Position numbers and translations under genes: made by a program. Of a stretch of 64,000 nucleotides of DNA, positions 44,417-54,460 are shown piece by piece; within the stretch, counting starts at the first letter, position 1; each line of letters opens with the position of its first letter. Origin of the DNA: Bacteroidales bacterium. Lineage in GTDB: Bacteria; Bacteroidota; Bacteroidia; Bacteroidales; UBA932. Where the stretch lies: NCBI GenBank assembly GCA_017452265.1, contig JAFTMS010000012.1, positions 1 through 64,000 of the forward strand, given 5' to 3'. The notes under the pieces are model-generated. The model was not told the origin of the DNA, searched no databases, and was given only the letters and a program-made list of their open reading frames with translations.

Positions 44417-45184
44417 CTAAACAATAACTCCACTGTTTTCCTTGTTGTTGTCCTGCAGCAATGTGGTGATGCCTATGATCACGAGCATGATGAGCGAAAG
44501 GGCGGCACCGTAGTTCCACATCGATGAATTTATGTTCTCCTGGATTATGGTACCGAAGAGCTTTATCTTGTTGTTGGTCAGGAACTCGGAGATGGCGAAC
44601 GTGCTCACCGTCGGCATGAACACCATCATTATGCCGCTGACCACTCCCGGCATCGAAAGCGGCACCTGCACCTTCCAGAAGACCTGCCACGGGGTGGCTC
44701 CGAGGTCTGCCGCAGCCTCAGCGTAGGACTTGTCCATCTTGTTGAGGATGTTGTAGATAGGGTATATCATGAACGGCAGATAGTCGTAGACCATACCCAC
44801 CAGCAGGGTGCCTTTGCCGAGCTGTATGCCCACCATGTGGAAAAGTTCCGCCGTGGCGAGCGTCCTCATGAGGGCGTTGATCCACATCGGCATGATGAAG
44901 AGCACGATGGTCACGGCGCTCCGGTTCAGTTTCCTGTTTGCAAGAATCCATGCGGCAGGATAGCCGAGCAGTATGCATATGGCCGTATTCTCTATCGCCA
45001 CCTCAAGCGAGAGGGCGAAGGTGCCGATGGCGTCGGCGTCGGTGAAGAACTTCGTGAAGTTTGCGAACGTAAAGCTGCCGGAGCTGTCCTGAAAGGCGTA
45101 GACCATGATCAGAATCAGCGGCAGGGCGACAAACAGCACGAGGAAAATCGCGTACGGGAGGGCCCAGGAGCTTCTCTTATTCAT
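44417..45184 (-). CDS. potB: polyamine ABC transporter permease, PotB-like
   Basis: A 255-residue inner-membrane permease, partner of PotC. It contains the EAA loop [27 protein letters not shown] and [16 protein letters not shown], typical of PotB. The order A-B-C-D matches enteric potABCD. The start overlaps the potA stop by 8 bases, indicating translational coupling. Confidence 0.93.
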   Translation of the reverse strand: MNKRSSWALPYAIFLVLFVALPLILIMVYAFQDSSGSFTFANFTKFFTDADAIGTFALSLEVAIENTAICILLGYPAAWILANRKLNRSAVTIVLFIMPMWINALMRTLATAELFHMVGIQLGKGTLLVGMVYDYLPFMIYPIYNILNKMDKSYAEAAADLGATPWQVFWKVQVPLSMPGVVSGIMMVFMPTVSTFAISEFLTNNKIKLFGTIIQENINSSMWNYGAALSLIMLVIIGITTLLQDNNKENSGVIV

Positions 45185-46562
45185 GGCGTCTGTTTATCTT
45201 TATGTCCGTCGGGGCTATGTTTATACCTACAAGGTCTCCCTTGTCCCATATGTCGTTGGTGTCCACCCAGATGTGCTCACGGTCGTCCGTTCTGACGGTA
45301 AGGTGGTAATGGTCTCCTTTGTAGAGCAGGAAATATACCTCGCCCTGCAGGACGCCGTCCTCCGGATGGTCTATAAGCTCGACCTTAGAGAAATCCACCT
45401 CCACGGTCACCTTGTCGCCTGCCGAAAGGCCTTCCTGAGGGAGGCACTCGAACTCGCCGTTCATGAACTTCACATGGGTGTCGTCAGTCATCTCGCCTTC
45501 GTAGACGTTGCGCGTCCTCTCCTTGTGCATGACCTGAATGTCCGCCGGCCTTATTATCAGACCGACTTCAGTATCAGGCTCGAAGGCGTTATAGTCCTGG
45601 ATCATAAGCTCGTAGCCCTTGTCCGTATCCACGAACATCTCGTAGTGGACTCCCTTGAACGTGCAGGATTTCACCTTTCCGACAATCTGCGCATTGTCCA
45701 CCTTGTTCATTATGTATATATCCTCCGGGCGTACGACCACATCCACGTCCACATTCTCGCCGAAGCCTTCGTCCACACACTCGAACTCATGACCGGCAAA
45801 TTCCACCAGCCTGTCCTTTATCATCCTGCCGTTCAGGATGTTGGATTCTCCTATGAAGTCGGCCACAAATGAGTTCTGCGGCTCGTTGTAGATGTCTGTC
45901 GGCGTGCCTATCTGCTGGATCACTCCGTCGTCGAGCACCACTATTGTGTCGGAAAGCGTGAGGGCTTCCTCCTGGTCGTGAGTAACGTAAATGAATGTGA
46001 TGCCGAGCTTGCGGTGCATCTCCTTGAGCTCTATCTGCATGTCCTTGCGCATCTTCAGGTCGAGGGCCGAAAGCGGCTCGTCGAGCAGGAGCACCTGCGG
46101 CTGGTTCACGATGGCCCTTGCTATGGCCACGCGCTGCTGCTGGCCTCCCGACAGAGAGTCCACGTCCCTGTCTTCATAGTCGGTCATGCTCACCATCTTG
46201 AGCACCTTGCGCACCCGTCTGTCGATTTCGTCCGTCGGCACCTTCTGAAGCTTCAGACCAAACGCAATGTTCTCATACACATCGAGATGCGGAAAGAGGG
46301 CATAACGCTGGAAGACCGTATTCACAGGCCTTTCGTGCGGCGGCACATTGGTGATGTCCTTTCCGTTGATGAGAATCTCTCCCGAGTCTGCCGAGCCGAA
46401 TCCCGCGAGTATGCGCAGAAGCGTCGTCTTGCCGCAGCCTGAGGGGCCGAGCAGAGTCAGGAATTCACCTTTCTTCACGGATATGCTCACATCTTTCAGA
46501 ATGCACTTATCCCCGAAGCTCTTGGATATATTCTTGATTTCAATGATGTTGTCGTTTGCCAT
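45177..46562 (-). CDS. potA: polyamine ABC transporter ATPase, PotA-like, extended
   Basis: A 461-residue ATPase, about 80-90 longer than E. coli PotA. Walker A is [13 protein letters not shown], the signature is [16 protein letters not shown], Walker B is [12 protein letters not shown] and the switch His is in [10 protein letters not shown]. The C-terminal regulatory part carries three similar pieces ending [18 protein letters not shown] and IAPTDIKIN, so the TOBE-like region seems repeated. It follows the porin gene by 17 bases. Confidence 0.92.
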   Translation of the reverse strand: MANDNIIEIKNISKSFGDKCILKDVSISVKKGEFLTLLGPSGCGKTTLLRILAGFGSADSGEILINGKDITNVPPHERPVNTVFQRYALFPHLDVYENIAFGLKLQKVPTDEIDRRVRKVLKMVSMTDYEDRDVDSLSGGQQQRVAIARAIVNQPQVLLLDEPLSALDLKMRKDMQIELKEMHRKLGITFIYVTHDQEEALTLSDTIVVLDDGVIQQIGTPTDIYNEPQNSFVADFIGESNILNGRMIKDRLVEFAGHEFECVDEGFGENVDVDVVVRPEDIYIMNKVDNAQIVGKVKSCTFKGVHYEMFVDTDKGYELMIQDYNAFEPDTEVGLIIRPADIQVMHKERTRNVYEGEMTDDTHVKFMNGEFECLPQEGLSAGDKVTVEVDFSKVELIDHPEDGVLQGEVYFLLYKGDHYHLTVRTDDREHIWVDTNDIWDKGDLVGINIAPTDIKINRRHE

Positions 46563-46579
46563 TTCGGTGGGGGTAGGTT

Positions 46580-47638
46580 TTAGTTGTTACGTTTGTCGAG
46601 TATATGCTTCACAGCACCTGTGAGGTCGAATTTCCATGTAAGGCCTATGCTGAGGAAATCACCTCCGATATATTCTTCATTGTGCGACCAGGCCGCGTGC
46701 AGCCGTATGCCCCTGTTTTCCTTGAGAGGGAAGAATTCGACGCCGGCTCCGTAGAAGATGTTTTCATATGAAGACGGACCGCCGCCGAGCATGCCTGTGA
46801 TGCCCTCCCAGCCAAATTTCGCGAAGGCACGGAGCCATTCGTTTTCATATGACGGTGCGGCGAGGAAGGTGAAGTCTCTGCCGAAAAGGTCGGACACTTC
46901 GTCGGCTCGTGTCATGTATTCAAGGTCTATGGTGAAGTCGCCGAGGTAGAAGCGGTTGCCGAAGTTCAGGGCCTTGGTGTAACCTTTCGGGCCCCACTGC
47001 CAGAGGTTTGCCGTCCAGTAGGATTCGTAGAAGTCCCACTCGCCGCGCCACGCAAGGGCATATGCGAACAGATTGGAATCCCCATATGAAAGCGGAGAAT
47101 TTGCTATCTGAAAGGAAAGTTCTTGAGTATCAGTAGCATACCACGCCGCGGAAACGCCCCACTGCCAGCAGTCGAACATATTGTAGAACGTGGAGTTCAT
47201 GCTGTAATACGAGTCCAGGTCGTAGGCGTCGTACTCGAAGCTGCCCACTAAAATGGCGTCCTTGCCGGCTGTAAAGGCAAAGCTTTCGGTTTCGTATGTG
47301 AGCGTGAGCCAATTTGTGCCGTCGAATCCGGAGTTGTCCTCGTAATATGTCGAGGCAATCCTCTGGTTGAGGCTGTACGAGATATGTGGACTTATGTACC
47401 CGTTTATATCTAAATAGAGGCCATCACCACCGAAGCGGCCGGCTCCTTCTGCGAAGTTCTGACCGTATCCGAAGCGCATGTCCAGCGATACATCCGGAAT
47501 GTAATCAGTCACTTCCGCTGTTTTTGCATCCCCCCAGGATGACATCTGCAATGGCGCGGTACTTTCAACTTCCTGCGCTCTGACCGCAGAGCCGATTGTC
47601 GTAAGGACAACCCCCAAAAAGACAAAAAATCTCTTCAT
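46580..47638 (-). CDS. outer-membrane porin-like protein
   Basis: A 352-residue protein with signal peptide (ending GSAVRA-Q). The mature chain alternates hydrophobic and polar residues in aromatic-rich strands (e.g. [22 protein letters not shown]), as in 16-18-strand porins; a charged tail ends it ([11 protein letters not shown]). I cannot assign a substrate. Placement 17 bases upstream of potA suggests it is the first gene of the pot operon and the outer-membrane entry route for the same solute. Confidence 0.75.
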   Translation of the reverse strand: MKRFFVFLGVVLTTIGSAVRAQEVESTAPLQMSSWGDAKTAEVTDYIPDVSLDMRFGYGQNFAEGAGRFGGDGLYLDINGYISPHISYSLNQRIASTYYEDNSGFDGTNWLTLTYETESFAFTAGKDAILVGSFEYDAYDLDSYYSMNSTFYNMFDCWQWGVSAAWYATDTQELSFQIANSPLSYGDSNLFAYALAWRGEWDFYESYWTANLWQWGPKGYTKALNFGNRFYLGDFTIDLEYMTRADEVSDLFGRDFTFLAAPSYENEWLRAFAKFGWEGITGMLGGGPSSYENIFYGAGVEFFPLKENRGIRLHAAWSHNEEYIGGDFLSIGLTWKFDLTGAVKHILDKRNN

Positions 47639-47699
47639 CTATTTATTTAACCGACAGTTGAATACATAAGTTGCTTTTGCTTAAGGCATAATTCGCGGA

Positions 47700-47707
47700 C
47701 AAAAATA
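47700..47707 (-). promoter_or_regulatory. -7 box TATTTTTG for the porin-pot operon
   Basis: On the minus strand TATTTTTG lies 61 bases before the porin ATG at 47638. The corresponding -33 region is AT-rich without a clear TTTG. Confidence 0.4.
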
Positions 47708-47791
47708 GAATAAACTTTCCAATTTATGGCCTGTTTTGGAGATTTTTTTGGATGCCGGATGCAAATTATCTGTTTTTTGCTCAAACTTCAG

Positions 47792-47799
47792 TATCTTTG
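47792..47799 (+). promoter_or_regulatory. -7 box TATCTTTG for the SLC13 permease
   Basis: TATCTTTG matches TAnnTTTG, 21 bases before the ATG at 47821. It faces away from the porin-pot promoter. Confidence 0.5.
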
Positions 47800-47820
47800 C
47801 GTCCCTTTAATGGTTAGGAT

Positions 47821-49704
47821 ATGATAGCTACTCTTATAATATTATTGATTTCCGCTGCACTTTTCGTCAGCGGCAAGGTGAGGTCGGACCTTGTGGCCCT
47901 TTGTGCCCTTCTGGCCCTCCTTCTGTGCCAGATTCTCTCCCCGGCCGAGGCACTTGCAGGATTCTCCAACACAACCGTGATAATGATGATCGGCCTCTTC
48001 ATCGTCGGCGGCGGCATATTCCAGACCGGACTTGCCAAGATGATCGGCGGACAGGTGATCAAGTTCGCCGGCACGAGCGAGACCAAGCTTTTCCTGCTTG
48101 TGATGCTTGTGACGGCCTTCATCGGCGCTTTCGTCAGCAACACGGGCACTGTGGCCCTCATGCTTCCTATCGTGGTGAGCATGGCGGCATATGCAGGCAC
48201 TTCGTCGCGCCGTCTGCTCATGCCTCTGGCCTTCGCCAGCAGCATGGGAGGCATGATGACGCTCATCGGTACACCTCCGAACATGATCATCCAGGAGACT
48301 CTTGCCGGCGCGAAGGCAGACGGTCTTGTGGGTGCGGACACTCCTGACATCTCGTTCTTCACCTTCCTTCCGGTGGGCCTGATCACGCTTGCCGTGGGCA
48401 TAATCGTGCTTCTGCCGCTGACAAAGTGGATCCTCACGCCTAAGGACAAGGGCGGCGAGAAGAAGAATACCGGAAAGTCCCTCAAGGAGCTTGTGAATGA
48501 ATACGGTCTTTCAGAGAACCTCTTCAGGGTGCATCTCAAGGGCGCTTCCCCTGCGGTCGGAAAGACAATCATAGACCTGGACATATACAAGAAATACGGC
48601 ATCAATGTGATGGAACTGCGCCGCAGTACCGGACACAACCGCTTCGTACGCACTGTGAATCAGCAGCTTGCGTCTCCGTCACTCACTCTGGAGCAGGGCG
48701 ATGTACTCTACCTTTCGGGAGATTTCGCAAAGGTGCAGGAGTTCGCTTCAGACTATTCATTGAGGATATTGGACAACCACACCGACGAAATCGACGGCAG
48801 CTCGTCAAACGCTTCGCTGGACTTCTACGACATCGGTATTGCGGAGATACTTATAATGCCTTCGTCATCGATGATCAACAGGACGATTGTGGAGGCCGGT
48901 TTCCGCAGCAAGTTCAACATCAACGTGTTGGGTATCAGAAGAAAGAATGATTATCTGCTCCACGACCTCGGCAGCGAGAAGATGCACAGCGGCGACGTGC
49001 TGCTTGTCCAGGGCACATGGAAGGACATTGCGCGTCTGCGTAACGAATCGGACAACTGGGTGGTTCTCGGCGAGCCGCTTCAGGAGGCGGCCAAGGTGAC
49101 GCTGGACTATAAGGCTCCGGTTGCGGCTGCAATCATGATTGCGATGATCGTGATGATGGTCGTGGATTCGATTCCGGTGGCCCCTGTCACGGCAGTGCTC
49201 CTTGCGGCCATACTCATGGTCATAACCGGCTGCGTGCGAAGCGTCGAGGCGGCCTACAAGACCATCAACTGGCAGACGATCGTGCTGTTCGCTGCCATGC
49301 TCCCGATGTCGACGGCTCTCGAAAAGACCGGCGCTTCGGCCATGATTGCGGATTTCATCGTGAACACTTTCGGAACGAGCGGTCCTTATGTAGCCCTTGC
49401 GGCAATATATTTCGCGACATCGATCATGACCATATTCATAAGCAATACGGTGACGGCGGTACTTATGGCTCCGATTGCCCTGCAATGTGCCATAGGCATT
49501 GGTGTAAGCCCGATTCCATTCCTCTTTGCGGTGACCGTCGCTGCTTCGATGTGCTTCGCTTCACCGTTCTCCACACCGCCTAACGCCCTCGTCATGCCGG
49601 CCGGCCAGTATTCCTTCATGGATTTCGTGAAGGTGGGCCTTCCTCTCCAGATTCTGATGGGCATCGTGATGGTCTTCGCCCTCCCGCTGCTGTTCCCGTT
49701 CTAA
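47821..49704 (+). CDS. SLC13/DASS family permease with two RCK_C domains
   Basis: A 627-residue inner-membrane anion:sodium symporter. The transport halves occupy about residues 1-200 and 425-627 and contain FVSNTGTVALMLPI, IGTPPNMIIQE and, in the second half, FISNTVTAVLMAPIAL. Between them lie two TrkA_C/RCK_C-like soluble domains (about residues 222-320 and 335-420; LEQGDVLYLSGD and MHSGDVLLVQGT). Likely substrates are dicarboxylates or sulfate. It is a single gene, followed by repeat copy D. Confidence 0.9.
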   Translation: MIATLIILLISAALFVSGKVRSDLVALCALLALLLCQILSPAEALAGFSNTTVIMMIGLFIVGGGIFQTGLAKMIGGQVIKFAGTSETKLFLLVMLVTAFIGAFVSNTGTVALMLPIVVSMAAYAGTSSRRLLMPLAFASSMGGMMTLIGTPPNMIIQETLAGAKADGLVGADTPDISFFTFLPVGLITLAVGIIVLLPLTKWILTPKDKGGEKKNTGKSLKELVNEYGLSENLFRVHLKGASPAVGKTIIDLDIYKKYGINVMELRRSTGHNRFVRTVNQQLASPSLTLEQGDVLYLSGDFAKVQEFASDYSLRILDNHTDEIDGSSSNASLDFYDIGIAEILIMPSSSMINRTIVEAGFRSKFNINVLGIRRKNDYLLHDLGSEKMHSGDVLLVQGTWKDIARLRNESDNWVVLGEPLQEAAKVTLDYKAPVAAAIMIAMIVMMVVDSIPVAPVTAVLLAAILMVITGCVRSVEAAYKTINWQTIVLFAAMLPMSTALEKTGASAMIADFIVNTFGTSGPYVALAAIYFATSIMTIFISNTVTAVLMAPIALQCAIGIGVSPIPFLFAVTVAASMCFASPFSTPPNALVMPAGQYSFMDFVKVGLPLQILMGIVMVFALPLLFPF

Positions 49705-49705
49705 A

Positions 49706-49788
49706 AGCGTAAAACACAACCAGCTGCATATCAGCCACTTGCTTAAAGTGCGTGCCGTCAAAGGGGAGCACGCACCTCAAGCAAGTGG
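49706..49788 (+). repeat. dispersed box-plus-hairpin element, copy D
   Basis: Box AGCGTAAAAC (49706-49715), exactly 30 bases, then AAGTGCGTGC (49746-49755), the 12-base loop CGTCAAAGGGGA and GCACGCACCT (49768-49777). An outer stem CCACTTGCTT/AAGCAAGTGG (49735-49744, 49779-49788) extends the hairpin. The element lies between the convergent permease and regulator genes, 1 base after the permease stop. Confidence 0.75.
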
Positions 49789-49816
49789 TTGAAAGATAGG
49801 GAGTTATATTTTAGGC

Positions 49817-50974
49817 TTATTCGGACTGCAGGCCGGCGAGGTTGCGGTATTCTATCGGGGAGCAGTTCTTGTGCTTGCGGAATATGCGCGAGTAGTTCGT
49901 ACCGTCCTTGAAGCCGGCTTCATAGGCGATCTCGTACAATGGCTTTTTCGTGGTTACAAGCAGATAGGCGAACTGTTCGATGCGGCACTCTGTAAGGAAC
50001 TGATACAGAGTGTTGTGCATCTCTTTGCGAAAACGTATCTCAAGGGCTCTGCGTGAAAGAGATGCCTGTCTCATCAGGTCTTCGACGGTCACGTCCTCGG
50101 TGTAGTGGTTTTCGATATACTCCACGACCTTTGCCACAGCAGTATCCTTGATGTCGTGGCTTTTGTCAGATCTCCTGCGGATGATTGTCTTCGGGTTTAT
50201 GACTACACTGAAAGGGCTTCTGTCCTTGCCAAGAATCCTTTCGTGCAGCAGCCGGCATGTCGTGTAGCCCCCCTGCTCGACATCCAGTTCGATGGATGAT
50301 ATGGGCGGATCGGAAATCTCGCACAGCAGTTCGTCGTTATCTACTCCCAGCAGGGCTATGTCGTTCGGAATCCGTATGCCGGACATCTTGCAGGTTTCGG
50401 TAATGAAAAGGGCGTGGGCGTCATCGCAGGCAAACATGGCGACCGGCTTCGGCAGGCTCTTCAACCAGCTCCCTACCTGTTCTCTGAGCATGGTGTCTTC
50501 CAGAAAAGGGTCAACCATGAGCGAATGGAAGTCTCCCTGCACTTTTTCAATCTCTTCCTGAAATCCTTCGCGCCTTTCTTCCGACCAGACGACATTCCTT
50601 ACTCCAAAATATGCGAAACGGCGGAATCTCTTCTTTATGAAACTCCGAGCCGCAAGTCTTCCTGTCCCGATGTAATCACCGGTAAGATTTGAATATACGG
50701 CACTTCTGCTCCTATAGTTCTGAAGTACGATCGGGATGTCGAGGCTGTCGAGAAGCTCCACCTTGTTCTCGTCCCATCTTCCTATTACAGCGTCAGCCTT
50801 CCACTGCTTCACCCAGTCCACCACCCACTGCTCTCTGTCTGTGCCGGAACGCAGGCTGGACGGCATGCGGTAGAACTGCCATGAACCGTTTTCCTTCGAA
50901 TATCTCATTATGCCCCGCAGCAGCCTTCGGTCGAATTCGCTGGAACAGTCGAGCATCAGAATTACGCGTATCAT
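49817..50974 (-). CDS. XylR-type regulator: sugar-binding domain plus AraC HTH
   Basis: A 385-residue transcription factor. Residues 1-275 form a LacI/periplasmic-binding-type sensor (DYIGTGRLAARSFIKKRFRRFAYFG and DIALLGVDNDELLCEISDPPISSIE), and the last 100 residues are two AraC helix-turn-helix motifs (LMRQASLSRRALEIRFRKEM and IAYEAGFKDGTNYSRIFRKH). This fusion is the E. coli XylR layout, sensing a sugar in the cytoplasm. It is divergent from the susC operon, with 138 bases between, and is the likely regulator of that locus. The inducer is unknown; an amino sugar would fit the nag genes. Confidence 0.9.
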   Translation of the reverse strand: MIRVILMLDCSSEFDRRLLRGIMRYSKENGSWQFYRMPSSLRSGTDREQWVVDWVKQWKADAVIGRWDENKVELLDSLDIPIVLQNYRSRSAVYSNLTGDYIGTGRLAARSFIKKRFRRFAYFGVRNVVWSEERREGFQEEIEKVQGDFHSLMVDPFLEDTMLREQVGSWLKSLPKPVAMFACDDAHALFITETCKMSGIRIPNDIALLGVDNDELLCEISDPPISSIELDVEQGGYTTCRLLHERILGKDRSPFSVVINPKTIIRRRSDKSHDIKDTAVAKVVEYIENHYTEDVTVEDLMRQASLSRRALEIRFRKEMHNTLYQFLTECRIEQFAYLLVTTKKPLYEIAYEAGFKDGTNYSRIFRKHKNCSPIEYRNLAGLQSE

Positions 50975-51036
50975 TTCACATGTTTTTAAAAATCGGTGAC
51001 AAGATAGCTAAAAATTCGTTAATTGTATCTATCTCT

Positions 51037-51050
51037 GCGCTATTTTGCGC
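51037..51050. promoter_or_regulatory. GCGC-N6-GCGC dyad, candidate operator
   Basis: GCGC (51037-51040), TATTTT, GCGC (51047-51050) is a short dyad overlapping the -33 TTTG of the susC promoter. It is a reasonable site for the divergent XylR-type regulator, but is short. Confidence 0.3.
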
Positions 51051-51079
51051 TAAATGTATCAATAGACTACTTATATTTG
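51044..51079 (+). promoter_or_regulatory. promoter of the susC operon
   Basis: TTTG (51044-51047) and TATATTTG (51072-51079) are 24 bases apart, slightly wide for this class. The ATG at 51113 follows 33 bases after the -7 box. The wide spacer would fit activator-dependent transcription. Confidence 0.55.
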
Positions 51080-51112
51080 CATCATTCATTAACACTATAA
51101 CTATTCAAAACA

Positions 51113-54100
51113 ATGAGATTACTGAAAAACCTTGCGTCAGCATTGCTTCTGACAATTGCAGGAGCAGTGACTCTTTCAGCGCAGAGCAGGACAGTATCAG
51201 GAACGGTCGTCAACACCCAGAACGAGCCGGTCATCGGTGCAGCCGTCATCCAGAACGGTACAGCCAATGGTGCGGTAACGGATGTAGACGGCATATTCAG
51301 GCTGAATGTGCCGTCCGGCGACGTGGTACTTAATGTCTCTTGCATCGGTTATCAGACGGCAGTCGTGAATGTCCCGTCGGGCAGAGCAACTGTAGACATC
51401 GTTCTGGAAGAGGACAGCCAGATGCTGGAGGAAACGGTTGTCGTGGGCTATGGTACACAGAAGAAGGTGAACCTTACAGGCGCCATTTCAACCGTCAGCT
51501 CAAAGGATCTTGCAGACAGGGCGACACCGTCACTGACCACAATGCTTCAGGGTTCCACCCCTGGTCTTAACATCACGGCTTCCAGCGGAGCTGCCGGAAG
51601 CTCTCCTTCAATCAACATCCGAGGCATCACTTCGGTGAACAACACGGACTCGAATCCGCTCATCCTCATAGATGGAGTGGAAGGAGACCTCGACAGGATA
51701 AACCCTAACGATGTGGAGTCCATTTCCATCATCAAGGATGCTGCGGCAGCGGCTGTATACGGTGCCCGTGCAGCCTTCGGCGTAATCCTCGTAACCACGA
51801 AGGAGGGTTCCGGTGACAATGGAAAGGCGGTGGTCCGCTACAGCGGAAGATTCGGCTGGGAGGCTCCGACCACATCGACCGACTACGAGACCACAGGCTA
51901 CTGGTCCGTATACATCAACAACATGTTCTGGAACTCATATGACGGAACGAAGTACTGCAACTACACGGACTATGACATGGCCCAGCTTCTCGCCCGCGTG
52001 AACGACAAGACGGAGAATCCGGCACGTCCATGGGTCGTGAGGGAAATCAGGAACGGAAAGGAAGAGTATGTCTACTATGCCAATACGGACTGGTGGCACG
52101 AGCTTTACAACGACAATCACCCGATGCAGCAGCACAGCATATCCGTGAGCGGCGGAAACAAGGATTTCAAATACTACCTTTCCGGTTCGTACAACAAGCA
52201 GGTCGGCATGATAAAGCTGAATCCGGACACGTATCAGAAGTATAACCTTCGTGCGAAGATGGACTTCAAGATAAACAAGATCATGAGGATGAGCAACAAT
52301 ACCTCATTCTACCAGTCGAACCAGAGCTATCCGGGAGTCACGGACGTGAATGACACATTCCAGTCGTCTTCGCGTCATGCGCTTGCATGTTACCCTCTTC
52401 AGAATCCGGACGGCTCCTGGATATATTCGACTTCATACCAGAGCTACAATGTGGCCGGCGGACGCCACATCATGCTTGGAGAGGACAGCAACGTGAACCA
52501 GGAGAAGAAGACGGAATTCGCAAATACCGTGGAGCTGAAGATAACCCCTGTGAAGCCTCTGACGATTACGGCGAACTATACGTTCAGATACCGCAACAAC
52601 CACGAGATCCACCGCAGGAACGCTGCGACATACTCACAGTATCCTGATGTCATCGAGGTTCTCGACAACGGTGGTGTGTTCAGCAACATGATGACCGAAT
52701 ACGATTACACATGGAACTATAATTCCGCAAACATCTTCCTTACATACGAAGATACTTTCAGAGGGGGGCATCATCTTACGGTCACAGCCGGAGGAAACTA
52801 TGAGAGCCAGTACAGGAAGAACCTTTCGATGAAGGGAGAGAACCTGCTCACGGACGTTCTCAACGACTTCGACCTCATCGGAATGGACGAAGAAGGCAAC
52901 GTGATCACGACGCTCGGCGGAGGCCAGAGCGAATATGCCCTTCTGGGATTCTTCGGGCGCGTGAACTATGATTATAAGGAAAGGTATCTCTTTGAACTGG
53001 CAGGACGTTATGACGGTTCTTCAAGGTTTGCGAAGGGACACCGCTGGGGATTCTTCCCGTCTGCATCTGCCGGCTGGAGGATTTCCAAGGAGAAATGGTT
53101 CGCTCCGGCTCTTGATGTCGTGAGCAACCTCAAGCTGCGTGCTTCCGTAGGTTCTCTCGGCAACCAGAACGTTTCCAATTATGCATATCTGCGTACGATC
53201 AGCGTGAATAATTTCAGCGGTGACGACAAGTACTATTTCGGAGACGGTACGACGCTTCCTAAATACACGGCCATCTCTGCACCGAATGCCGGCAACCTTA
53301 CATGGGAGACGACATATCAGTACAATGCCGGTGTGGATGCGTCATTCTTCGATAACAGGCTCGAACTGACCGCAGAGGCATACATCCGTGACACAAAGGA
53401 CATGCTTGCCCAGGGAGTCGCCCTGCCGTCGGTGTACGGAGCAAGCGAACCTAAGATGAATGTTGCGGATCTCCGCACGAAGGGATACGAGCTTTCGCTG
53501 AGCTGGAGGGATGAGTTCAATCTGGCAGGAAAGCCGTTCTCATACAATCTGCGCGGAAACCTCAGTGACTACAAGTCTGTCATCACCAAGTACGACAATG
53601 AAGAGAAGACTTTCGCAAAGGACTATTATGTGGGAATGGAGTTCGGAGAAATCTGGGGATATGTGATAGACGGCTATTTCGCTACGGATGAAGAAGCTGC
53701 CCGGTATGCTTCCGAAATCGATCTTTCACATGTGGCCGGACGTCTCGCAGGTGGCTGGAAGGCCGGCGACCCTAAATACGTGGACCTTGACGGAGACAAA
53801 GTCATAGGTATAAAGAAGAACACCGTTGACGAACCGGGTGACCGCAAGATTCTCGGAAACGCCCTTGCAAGCCTCCAGTACGGGTTCGGCGGCGGGTTCG
53901 ACTGGATGGGTATCGATTTCAACGTCACTTTCCAGGGAACAGGTAACCACTACTGGTATCCGGATCTCGAGTGCTCTGCTTTCTGGGGCCCTTACGGCCG
54001 TCCGTATGTGACCTATCTTGAAAAGGGCTTCCTCAACAAGGTGTGGTCGGAAGAGAATCCGGATGCGTACTTCCCGCGTCCGCGTGCATATTCGGCAAAC

Positions 54101-54430
54101 AATGCGGGTGCTCATCTCGGCCGCATCAACAACCGCTATCTTCAGAACATCAGGTATCTGCGTCTGAAGAACCTTACGGTAGGATACACACTGCCGCAGA
54201 AGTGGACGAAATTCATCCACATAGACAAGGTAAGGTTCTACTTCACCGGCGAGAACCTCCACTACTGGTCTCCTCTGAAGTCAGCGACCAGCTATATCGA
54301 CCCGGAGAACGCCTACAACAGAGGTACGGGCAAGATTGCCAACAGAAGTACGCTTGTGCGTGACAGCGCAAACAGCGGTTTCTATCCTTGGCAGAAGACA
54401 TATCTCTTCGGAATTGACATTACCTTTTAG
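51113..54430 (+). CDS. susC: SusC/RagA-type TonB-linked outer-membrane transporter
   Basis: A 1105-residue TonB-dependent transporter that imports glycan fragments together with its SusD partner. After the signal peptide (ending LSAQ) comes a carboxypeptidase-regulatory-like domain (about residues 25-100), then the TonB box and plug region (EETVVVGYGTQKKVNLTGAI; SINIRGITSVN; VYGARAAFGVILVTTK) and a large barrel ending in ITF. There is no STN domain, so no direct anti-sigma signalling is expected; control is probably by the adjacent XylR-type protein. susD follows closely. Confidence 0.96.
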   Translation: MRLLKNLASALLLTIAGAVTLSAQSRTVSGTVVNTQNEPVIGAAVIQNGTANGAVTDVDGIFRLNVPSGDVVLNVSCIGYQTAVVNVPSGRATVDIVLEEDSQMLEETVVVGYGTQKKVNLTGAISTVSSKDLADRATPSLTTMLQGSTPGLNITASSGAAGSSPSINIRGITSVNNTDSNPLILIDGVEGDLDRINPNDVESISIIKDAAAAAVYGARAAFGVILVTTKEGSGDNGKAVVRYSGRFGWEAPTTSTDYETTGYWSVYINNMFWNSYDGTKYCNYTDYDMAQLLARVNDKTENPARPWVVREIRNGKEEYVYYANTDWWHELYNDNHPMQQHSISVSGGNKDFKYYLSGSYNKQVGMIKLNPDTYQKYNLRAKMDFKINKIMRMSNNTSFYQSNQSYPGVTDVNDTFQSSSRHALACYPLQNPDGSWIYSTSYQSYNVAGGRHIMLGEDSNVNQEKKTEFANTVELKITPVKPLTITANYTFRYRNNHEIHRRNAATYSQYPDVIEVLDNGGVFSNMMTEYDYTWNYNSANIFLTYEDTFRGGHHLTVTAGGNYESQYRKNLSMKGENLLTDVLNDFDLIGMDEEGNVITTLGGGQSEYALLGFFGRVNYDYKERYLFELAGRYDGSSRFAKGHRWGFFPSASAGWRISKEKWFAPALDVVSNLKLRASVGSLGNQNVSNYAYLRTISVNNFSGDDKYYFGDGTTLPKYTAISAPNAGNLTWETTYQYNAGVDASFFDNRLELTAEAYIRDTKDMLAQGVALPSVYGASEPKMNVADLRTKGYELSLSWRDEFNLAGKPFSYNLRGNLSDYKSVITKYDNEEKTFAKDYYVGMEFGEIWGYVIDGYFATDEEAARYASEIDLSHVAGRLAGGWKAGDPKYVDLDGDKVIGIKKNTVDEPGDRKILGNALASLQYGFGGGFDWMGIDFNVTFQGTGNHYWYPDLECSAFWGPYGRPYVTYLEKGFLNKVWSEENPDAYFPRPRAYSANNAGAHLGRINNRYLQNIRYLRLKNLTVGYTLPQKWTKFIHIDKVRFYFTGENLHYWSPLKSATSYIDPENAYNRGTGKIANRSTLVRDSANSGFYPWQKTYLFGIDITF

Positions 54431-54460
54431 ACCGGTTTGATCTCAAAAACAAAGAAAATC

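Noticed and set aside
52766-52771. G6 run in susC, and similar six-base G or C runs in nagA, the porin and the NSS gene
   Set aside because: Six bases are short for slippage and the reading frames are intact; they occur in ordinary Gly or Pro codons.
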